This document shows positions 58,118 through 64,000 of a DNA stretch of 64,000 nucleotides, piece by piece. The notes beneath the pieces are model-generated. The model was not told where the DNA came from, did not search any database, and saw only the letters and a list, made by a program, of their open reading frames with translations. The DNA is from Kribbella italica (lineage in GTDB: Bacteria; Actinomycetota; Actinomycetes; Propionibacteriales; Kribbellaceae), in assembly GCF_014205135.1 (NCBI RefSeq), contig NZ_JACHMY010000001.1, forward strand, positions 6,200,001 through 6,264,000, in the 5' to 3' direction. Each line of letters starts with the position of its first letter. Positions within the stretch are counted from its first letter, which is position 1. The position numbers and the translations under genes were made by a program.

Positions 58118-58570
58118 CTACTCCGCCTTGATCAGCGCGAGCGCGAAGGCGATGACGCTGAGCGCCCCGGCCACGGCCCGCAGGTTGTTCGCAGGGTTCC
58201 ACTTCGCCAGGTACGCCGTCCAGTCGGTCGTCCCGGCGGCGAGTCCGTCGTTCAGCGGGATGTTGATCGCAAAGCTGATCACGATGACGCCGACCAGGTA
58301 GAGCGCCGAGCCGGCCACGATCCAGCCCTTGCCCGGGGTGTCCCGGACCAGGGCCAGCACGGGGAGGGCCAGGCAGATCAGCGCGGTGCCGCAGAAGATC
58401 AGCAGGAACAGCGGGTTCTGGATCCGGGTGTTGATCAGGTTCATCGCGGCGGCACCCTGGCCGGCCGGGAGGCGTTGCAGCGAGCTCATCACCGCCGTAC
58501 CGAAGGCGAAGAACAGTCCGCCCATCAGGGCACTGCCGACCAGGCCCGCGACGGTCAGGATCTTGGTCAT
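58118..58570 (-). CDS. DUF1772 (anthrone oxygenase-like) membrane protein
   Basis: A 150-residue protein with four hydrophobic helices (LTVAGLVGSALMGGLFFAFG, NPLFLLIFCGTALICLALPV, GWIVAGSALYLVGVIVISFA, RAVAGALSVIAFALALI). The conserved FAINIPLNDGLAA motif of DUF1772 is present. Family members include anthrone oxygenases in polyketide pathways. Its ATG overlaps the stop of the NmrA-like gene by 4 bases. Confidence 0.87.
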   Translation of the reverse strand: MTKILTVAGLVGSALMGGLFFAFGTAVMSSLQRLPAGQGAAAMNLINTRIQNPLFLLIFCGTALICLALPVLALVRDTPGKGWIVAGSALYLVGVIVISFAINIPLNDGLAAGTTDWTAYLAKWNPANNLRAVAGALSVIAFALALIKAE

Positions 58571-59415
58571 GCCGACCACACCCCGGTCGCCGCGGTCTCG
58601 CGGGCCCAGTCGGAGAAGTCGCGCGGGGCCCGGCCGAGGATCGCCCGGACGGCGTCGTCGGACACGTACTCCGACCGGTGGTGCCGGATCACCGCGAACA
58701 GGTCGCGGACCGACTCGGCGTCCTCGTGCGGCAGGCCGATGCCGACCAGTTCCTCGACGTGCTGCTCCGGGTCCAGGTCGACGTACCGGATGTCCCGGCC
58801 GGTCGCGGCGGACAGTTCGGCCGTGACCTCGGCGATCGTCAGCACGCGCGGTCCGGACAGCGTGTAGTGCTGCCCGCTGTGCGAGTCGTCCAGGATCGCC
58901 GCCGCCATCACGTCGCCGACGTCGTTGGTGTCGATCCACGCCTCGCCTCCGGTGCCGGCGGAGACCCGCACCTCGCCCGCCAGCACGTAGTCGAGCAGGA
59001 AGTCCTCGCTGAAGCCCTGCATGAACCACGCGGGCCGGACGATCGTCCACTCGGCGCCGCTCTCCTTGACGGCGTTCTCGAGCTCGACGCTGCTCTCGTA
59101 CACGGCGAACTCGCGCTCCGGGCTGCCGACGCCGCGGCCGGAGAGCAGTACTACCCGGCGCAGCCCTTCGGCCGCCGCCTGCTTGACGAAGCGGCCGGCC
59201 TGGGTGAGCCCGGTCGGGCCGACCGGAGGTGCCAGGTACGCCGTGTCGACGCCGGCGGCGGCGCCGGTCCATGTGCCCTCGTCGTACCAGTCGAAGCGCT
59301 GCTCGCTGGACCGTGAGGCCAGCCGGACCGGGACGTCGCGCTGCTCGAGCCGCTCCACCACGCGTCGGCCGGTCTTGCCCATACCACTCAGGATCAGAAT
59401 CGGTGTCGTTGTCAT
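58567..59415 (-). CDS. NmrA-like NAD(P)-binding protein
   Basis: A 282-residue atypical SDR: ILILSGMGKTGRRVVERLEQ has a modified GxxGxxG dinucleotide motif; LASRSSEQRFDWYD and VVLLSGRGVGSPER follow. Typical of the NmrA/ergot-alkaloid reductase group, which sense or use NADP(H). Divergent from an AraC regulator (59502). Forms an operon with the DUF1772 gene. Confidence 0.88.
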   Translation of the reverse strand: MTTTPILILSGMGKTGRRVVERLEQRDVPVRLASRSSEQRFDWYDEGTWTGAAAGVDTAYLAPPVGPTGLTQAGRFVKQAAAEGLRRVVLLSGRGVGSPEREFAVYESSVELENAVKESGAEWTIVRPAWFMQGFSEDFLLDYVLAGEVRVSAGTGGEAWIDTNDVGDVMAAAILDDSHSGQHYTLSGPRVLTIAEVTAELSAATGRDIRYVDLDPEQHVEELVGIGLPHEDAESVRDLFAVIRHHRSEYVSDDAVRAILGRAPRDFSDWARETAATGVWSA

Positions 59416-59435
59416 GGGTTAATTTCAGCGGCTAC

Positions 59436-59489
59436 AGCTGAGACAAACCATGGTTGTCCGACGCATTTCGATGTCTGAGAGTCTCAGCT
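59436..59489. promoter_or_regulatory. inverted repeats between nmrA-like and araC genes
   Basis: AGCTGAGAC (59436-59444) and GTCTCAGCT (59481-59489) are a 9-bp inverted repeat 36 bases apart, and AACCATGGTT (59446-59455) is a perfect palindrome between them. They lie in the 86-base gap between the divergent starts, the expected place for the AraC regulator's sites. Confidence 0.5.
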
Positions 59490-59501
59490 ATGGTGGTCGG
59501 C

Positions 59502-60443
59502 ATGGATGTTCTCGACGACTTGCTGGCCGGCACCCGGGCCCGTGGCGGGGTCTTCAACCTGACCGTGCTCGATCCGCCGTGGGGTCTGGACATCGTCGAC
59601 GAGGCGCCGCTCGCGCTCGCGACGCTGGTCCGCGGGTCGGCGTGGATCCTGCGCGACGGGCTGGATCCGGTCCGGATGAACGAACGGGACGTCGCGGTGC
59701 TGCGCGGGCCGGAGCCGTACGTCGTGGTGGACGCCCCGGAGACCGAGCCGCAGCTGCGGATCCATCCCGGCGGGATCTGCGAACCGTTGCCTGGGGCACC
59801 TGTCGACTACAGCGCGCGGCTCGGCGTCCGGACCTACGGCGCGCGGCCCGAGGGTCAGGCGATGGTTGTCAGCGGCACCTATCAGCTGGAGGGCGACGTC
59901 AGCCGGCGACTGCTGACCGCGCTGCCGCCGGTGCTCGTCGTACCGGCCGGGGACGTCACCGGGCCGGTGATGGAGATGGTGCTCGGGGAGATCCAGCGCG
60001 ACGAGCCCGGGCAGCAGAGTGTGCTCGACCGGTGGCTCGACCTGGCGTTGATCACGACGTTGCGGGCCTGGTTCGCGCGGCCCGAGTCGCACGCGCCCGG
60101 GTGGTACCAGGCGCAGTCCGATCCCGTGGTGGGGTTGGCGTTGCGGCTGCTGCACGAGGATCCTGCGCATCCGTGGTCGGTTGTCGAGCTGGCCGATCGG
60201 ACGGGCGTCTCGCGGGCGAGTCTGGCGCGGCGCTTCACCGCGCTGGTGGGCGAAGCGCCGATGGCGTATCTGACCGGATGGCGGATCACGCTCGCGGCCG
60301 ATCTGCTGCGGGAGACCAACCAGACCGTGGAGTCGATCGCTCGCCGGGTGGGCTATGCGAACGCGTTCGCGTTGTCGGTCGCGTTCAAGCGACTGCGGGG
60401 AACGAATCCGACCGCCCACCGGCGGGCTTCGACTGCCGCCTAG
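59502..60443 (+). CDS. AraC family regulator (cupin sensor)
   Basis: A 313-residue AraC protein: N-terminal cupin_6-type sensor domain (MDVLDDLLAGTRARGGVFNL, DPPWGLDIVDEAPLALATLV) and a C-terminal double HTH (SVVELADRTGVSRASLARRF, ESIARRVGYANAFALSVAFK). ATG 59502 fits the usual start of the domain better than the longer form. Likely controls the divergent NmrA/DUF1772 operon. Its stop overlaps the next gene tail to tail by 4 bases. Confidence 0.88.
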   Translation: MDVLDDLLAGTRARGGVFNLTVLDPPWGLDIVDEAPLALATLVRGSAWILRDGLDPVRMNERDVAVLRGPEPYVVVDAPETEPQLRIHPGGICEPLPGAPVDYSARLGVRTYGARPEGQAMVVSGTYQLEGDVSRRLLTALPPVLVVPAGDVTGPVMEMVLGEIQRDEPGQQSVLDRWLDLALITTLRAWFARPESHAPGWYQAQSDPVVGLALRLLHEDPAHPWSVVELADRTGVSRASLARRFTALVGEAPMAYLTGWRITLAADLLRETNQTVESIARRVGYANAFALSVAFKRLRGTNPTAHRRASTAA

Positions 60444-61135
60444 GCGGTAGTGGTGTCGATGAAGGTGAGGGCCTGGGGCCAGGCGAGCTGGTAGGCGTCG
60501 GCATTGACCGGCTTGTCGTGGCGGTCGCGGTTGGTGAAACCGTGGTCGGCGCCGGGGTGGAAGAGGGCGAAGGTGTGGCCGGTCGGACGGGTCTGGAGCG
60601 AGGTCTGCAGGGCCTCGAAGTCCGCGACCGGTACGGCGGCGTCCGCGCCGGGGTAGCTGACCAGGACGGGCGCGGTGATCGCGGCGGCGTCGGCGATCGC
60701 GTCGTACGTCTGGTTGGGGCGCAGCTGCGACGGTGTCGTCGGGTGGAAGGCCGTGACGTTGGCCAGGCGGTGGTCGCGGGCGCCGAGCAGGATCGCGAAC
60801 CGGCCGCCGAGGCACCAGCCGATGACGCCGGCCTTGGGGGCGGCGAGGTCGCCGAGCAGGTGGTCCAGGAGTTGGGTCTGCTCGGCGAGGGCCGCGTCGT
60901 CGTCCAGCTGGAGGAGGAGCTCGTGGAGCTCGTCGACGGTGGAGTTGTCGGTACTGCGGCCGTGGAAGGGATCCCAGGTCAGTGCGGTGATCCCGCGGTC
61001 GGCGAGCTCGTCGGCCCAGTCCCGGAGCTGCTCGCCGATGCCGGTGATCATCGGGAGCAGCAGCATCCCAGGACCGTTGGCGCGGCCGATGGAGAGGTAG
61101 GCGGTCAAGCTTCCGACGGAGACGTATTCACCCAT
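60440..61135 (-). CDS. dienelactone hydrolase family protein
   Basis: A 231-residue alpha/beta hydrolase with a Cys nucleophile: GVIGWCLGGRFA (C109 region), GADAAVPVADFEAL with the Asp and FHPGADHGFTNRDR with the His. It lacks the full conserved carboxymethylenebutenolidase signature, so dienelactones may not be its real substrates. Cytoplasmic. Monocistronic, between convergent and same-strand genes. Confidence 0.86.
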   Translation of the reverse strand: MGEYVSVGSLTAYLSIGRANGPGMLLLPMITGIGEQLRDWADELADRGITALTWDPFHGRSTDNSTVDELHELLLQLDDDAALAEQTQLLDHLLGDLAAPKAGVIGWCLGGRFAILLGARDHRLANVTAFHPTTPSQLRPNQTYDAIADAAAITAPVLVSYPGADAAVPVADFEALQTSLQTRPTGHTFALFHPGADHGFTNRDRHDKPVNADAYQLAWPQALTFIDTTTA

Positions 61136-61279
61136 GGAGCGGGACGCTACTCGCGGCTCGTGCTTTCGCCGAGCGGGGGGGCGGAGGTTGCCGGTGATGC
61201 GGCCGGGAGGGTCGCACGGGGCTGAGGTGGCGTCGGCCGGAGAAAAGAGAGGGGTGCGCGGGGGCGGCGCGCGGGGTGG

Positions 61280-62515
61280 TCAGCGCTGGTGGGCCGCCAG
61301 CATGCGGAGTCCGGCGGCGTTGACCATGACCAAGATGATCGCGGCGAAGACGACCAGGGCTACTTCGGCCGGGAGCAAGGCGATGCCGAGGCCGATGGCC
61401 AGGACGGGGAGCGCGAGGCCGGCGTACGCGATCAGGAAGAGGGCGGCGAGGACCTCGCCGCGGGAGCCTGCGTCGGCGAGGCCGGCTGCCGTGGCGACGG
61501 CCGCGCGGAACACTAGTCCTACGCCGGCGCCGGCGACGATGCCGCCGATCACGAACAGGGCGAGGCTCGGGGTCAGGCCGCCGGCGGCGACTCCGACGAG
61601 GCCGACCGACATGAAGGCCAGGCCCAGCTGCAGCTGACGGGTGCGGGTGAGCTGGACGAAGACGACCTGGCTGGCCGCGCCGGCGATGAAGGCCGCGAAG
61701 GTCACCACTCCGGCGAGCAGCCGGGACGTGTGGTGCAGCGTGCCCGCCAGGAACGTCGGGGCGAGCGACGTGAACAACCCGAAGATCGCGAACGCCGCGA
61801 AGGCGCCGGCCGCGCTCGCGAAGAACAGCGGCCTGGCGGCGGCCGGCAGTGCGACCCGCTGCGGCCGGTACGCCGGACGCGTCTCGCGCCGTTCGACCGT
61901 CTCGGGGACCAGTGCGATGCCGACGGCGCTGATCACGAGCAGCACCAGGAACACCTCGTACGGGCGCTCGATCGGGCGGCCGACGTACTGGGCCAGCAGG
62001 CCGCCGATCAGCGGACCGAAGGCGAGGCCGCCCAGGTTCACCATGCTGGAGATCAGCGCGGACCGGCTCGGGTCCTCGTCCGGCCGGGCGATCTTGCGCA
62101 GCTCGGACAGGTGCGCGGTCGCCGTCGCGGTCAGGATGCCGACTCCGACGCCGGACACGAACCGGGCGATCAGCAGCCCGGGAACCTCCGGCCAGAAGAG
62201 GAAGATCAGCGCGGCGACCACCTCGGCCAGTACGGCGAGCAGCGCGACCTGGCGCCGGCCGAGCCAGTCGCTGACGTGGCCGGCCAGGTACAGGCTCGCC
62301 ATCACGCCGACCGCGTACGCGGCGAAGATCACCGTGATCAGGAACGTCGGGAAGCCGTCGCGCTGCTGGTAGATCGCGTAGAGCGGCGTCGGCACCGTGG
62401 AGAACGCCATCGTGGTCAGGAAGGCGGCGGCGATCGTCCAGAACCCCGGGCCGTGGGCGAAGCGGACCTTCGTGCCGACGGCGTCGACCGCCCGCGGTCC
62501 GGTGAGTGTTGTCAT
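61280..62515 (-). CDS. MFS transporter
   Basis: A 411-residue 12-helix major facilitator. The loop 2-3 motif is GHVSDWLGRRQVALL (about residues 79-93), and LIGGLLAQYVGRPIERPYEV lies near helices 5-6. Probably a drug or metabolite exporter. ATG 62515 follows the divergent LysR gene by 82 bases; the longer upstream frame is not needed. Confidence 0.88.
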   Translation of the reverse strand: MTTLTGPRAVDAVGTKVRFAHGPGFWTIAAAFLTTMAFSTVPTPLYAIYQQRDGFPTFLITVIFAAYAVGVMASLYLAGHVSDWLGRRQVALLAVLAEVVAALIFLFWPEVPGLLIARFVSGVGVGILTATATAHLSELRKIARPDEDPSRSALISSMVNLGGLAFGPLIGGLLAQYVGRPIERPYEVFLVLLVISAVGIALVPETVERRETRPAYRPQRVALPAAARPLFFASAAGAFAAFAIFGLFTSLAPTFLAGTLHHTSRLLAGVVTFAAFIAGAASQVVFVQLTRTRQLQLGLAFMSVGLVGVAAGGLTPSLALFVIGGIVAGAGVGLVFRAAVATAAGLADAGSRGEVLAALFLIAYAGLALPVLAIGLGIALLPAEVALVVFAAIILVMVNAAGLRMLAAHQR

Positions 62516-62597
62516 GTCTTCAGGGTGAGCCCGGAGATCTATCGACACAAACGAAGATTCTTGCGGACTCTCATCGCCCTCACCGATAGTTGGCGCT

Positions 62598-63500
62598 GTG
62601 GATTCCCGCCAGCTGGAGTACTTCGTCGCGGTCGCCGAGGAACTGAGCTTCACCCGCGCGGCGCAGCGGCTGTTCACCGTCCAGTCCACGGTGTCGGCGG
62701 CGATCCGCGGCCTCGAGACCGAGCTGAAGACAACGCTCTTCGACCGCTCGACCCGGCGGGTGGAGCTTTCACCGGCCGGCCAGGCCCTGCTCCCGGAGGC
62801 GAAGGACGCGCTGGAGGCCATGAACCGCGCCCGCGCCGTCGTCGAGGAGGCGTCCACCGGACTGCGCGGCAGTCTGCGGATCGGCACGCTGACCCGCCTC
62901 GGCCTGGTCGATCTGGCCGGCCTGCTCGGCGCGTTCTACCAGCGCTACCCCTTGGTCGACGTCCAGGTCACGACCTCGCCGAGCGGTTCGTCGGGACTGG
63001 CGGACGACGTACGGCACGGACGGCTGGACGTCGCACTGGTCGGCCTCGGGCAGTCGGACCTGATCGGCCTGGAGGCCCGCGAGCTGGCGACCGTCCCGTA
63101 CGTCGTCCTGGTGCCGTCGACGCATCGGCTGGCCGGGCGGGCGGAGGTCCGGCTGGAGGATCTGGCCGGGGAGCGGTTCGTCGACATGCTGCCCGGGTTC
63201 GGCAACCGGACGAGCGTGGACCGGGCCTTCGACGCGGTCGGGCAGCCGCGGCGCGTGCAGGTCGAGGTCCCGGACCTGACGACCGTGCCCGACTACGTGC
63301 GGACCGGGCTCGGCGTGGCCGTCGTACCGGCGATCGAGCAGGGGTCCCAACCGGGCATCACCCGGATGCGTCTCACCGGAGTCGACCTCGCGTGGACGCT
63401 GTCGACGATCACGTTGAGTGGCCGGCGGCCGAGCCGCGCGGTGGCCGCGCTGCTCGAGCTGGTGGCGGACAGCGTCCGCCCCGGCGGCACGCAGTTCTAG
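62598..63500 (+). CDS. LysR family regulator
   Basis: A 300-residue LysR protein: QLEYFVAVAEELSFTRAAQR and VQSTVSAAIRGLETELKTTL form the DNA-binding domain; the effector domain follows with LRIGTLTRLGLVDLAGLLGA. GTG 62598. It is divergent from the MFS gene, its likely target; a CTATCG/CGATAG inverted pair (62539-62544, 62584-62589) lies between. Confidence 0.9.
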   Translation: MDSRQLEYFVAVAEELSFTRAAQRLFTVQSTVSAAIRGLETELKTTLFDRSTRRVELSPAGQALLPEAKDALEAMNRARAVVEEASTGLRGSLRIGTLTRLGLVDLAGLLGAFYQRYPLVDVQVTTSPSGSSGLADDVRHGRLDVALVGLGQSDLIGLEARELATVPYVVLVPSTHRLAGRAEVRLEDLAGERFVDMLPGFGNRTSVDRAFDAVGQPRRVQVEVPDLTTVPDYVRTGLGVAVVPAIEQGSQPGITRMRLTGVDLAWTLSTITLSGRRPSRAVAALLELVADSVRPGGTQF

Positions 63501-63528
63501 GAATGCGGATTCTGGCTAAGGTTTGTGG

Positions 63529-63963
63529 ATGGCACACCAGTGGACGGCCGAGTACGACGGCCTGATGAAGCTCCCCTCCGGACTGGTCGTGCGAGGACGT
63601 GGACTCCGCAACCCGGCGCCGCCGGGTCTGGACCCGACGTTCGGCGTGTACCTGCTGGGCAAGGAACCACCGCCGGTCCGCTGGGAGAGCCGGTGGGTCC
63701 GTTGGCCTGACTTCCGGCTGCCCAGTGACCGGGATGCCGCACGCTCTGCTTTCGCGGAGGCGCTCGAACGCCTCCGCGCTGGTGAGCGGGTCGAGTTCGC
63801 GTGTGGTGGTGGGCGCGGAAGGACCGGTACGGCGCTGGCCTGTCTGGCGATTCTCGATGGGGTGCCGGCTGACGAGGCGGTCGCCTACGTGCGGGCGAAC
63901 TACAGCTCGCACGCGGTGGAGACGCCCTGGCAGAAGCGTTACGTGCGGCGCTTAGCGGCCTGA
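63529..63963 (+). CDS. small protein tyrosine phosphatase-like protein
   Basis: A 144-residue phosphatase-fold protein. EFACGGGRGRTGTALACLAI holds the C-x5-R active-site loop (C90...R96), with RAGERVEF before it and WQKRYVRRLA after. The general-acid Asp (about PDFRLPSD) is in place. The HC motif reads AC rather than HC. ATG 63529 is chosen over TTG 63523. Confidence 0.82.
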   Translation: MAHQWTAEYDGLMKLPSGLVVRGRGLRNPAPPGLDPTFGVYLLGKEPPPVRWESRWVRWPDFRLPSDRDAARSAFAEALERLRAGERVEFACGGGRGRTGTALACLAILDGVPADEAVAYVRANYSSHAVETPWQKRYVRRLAA

Positions 63964-64000
63964 GGCTTGGTGGTCATCGCCTAATTCTGTTGACCGTGCG

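Overview
The window is about 70% G+C with dense, mostly short transcription units, GTG and TTG starts, several probable leaderless promoters, and protein families typical of soil actinomycetes (SCO6745-type proteins, DUF3152, DUF4865, Tat/PHP proteins, HelR, single extra ClpP). I infer a member of the Actinomycetes, most likely Kribbella or a close relative; no rRNA or ribosomal-protein gene is present to prove this. I see about 68 protein genes, no convincing tRNA, no transposase or integrase, no CRISPR array and no phage module.

Layout. 0-3.4 kb: a minisatellite region, VOC protein, SCO6745-type protein, small membrane protein and a TetR regulator carrying an in-frame 30-bp repeat array. 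3.4-12.8 kb: FAD monooxygenase, the lysG/lysE basic amino acid export pair, MBL hydrolase, a TetR/SDR divergon with an operator over the start codon, DMT and MFS transporters (the MFS 5' end holds an in-frame stop), DUF4865 and an orphan HisRS-like protein. 12.8-18.3 kb: PLP lyase, an XRE regulator divergent from clpP with two abutting PopR-like operators, Cys/Met PLP enzyme with divergent Lrp, and a lower-GC HEPN-type protein. 18.3-19.2 kb: gene-poor, with direct and inverted repeats. 19.2-32 kb: luciferase-like oxidoreductase, GH110 alpha-galactosidase, flavin reductase under a SoxR box, HelR, a secreted His-rich PHP protein coupled to an unknown Cys-tailed protein, excalibur-type protein, MocR/epoxide hydrolase operon and a BBE oxidoreductase. 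32-43.4 kb: VOC proteins, CPBP protease, DUF3152 protease, secreted animal-type protein-arginine deiminase coupled to a hydrolase, LCP protein, hairpin repeat array, LacI regulator, AlkZ-like protein.

43.4-64 kb: SDR and TetR genes, then the most striking unit: a TetR regulator divergent from an ABC-F protein and a virginiamycin B lyase. The ABC-F mRNA leader has a three-codon upstream ORF with its own strong ribosome binding site, and that ORF's end can base-pair with the ABC-F ribosome binding site. This looks like an antibiotic-sensing translational attenuator in front of a combined streptogramin A plus B resistance cassette. It is followed by UbiA, a 2OG oxygenase, MarR/proline iminopeptidase, PI-PLC-like secreted protein, WYL regulator, DrrAB-like exporter, secreted erythromycin esterase-like protein, NmrA/DUF1772 genes with AraC, dienelactone hydrolase, MFS/LysR and a small tyrosine phosphatase.

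The window is rich in likely antibiotic-response functions (HelR, ABC-F, Vgb, Ere-like, DrrAB-like, TetX-like, several efflux pumps) and in local regulator/target divergons whose operators can be read directly.
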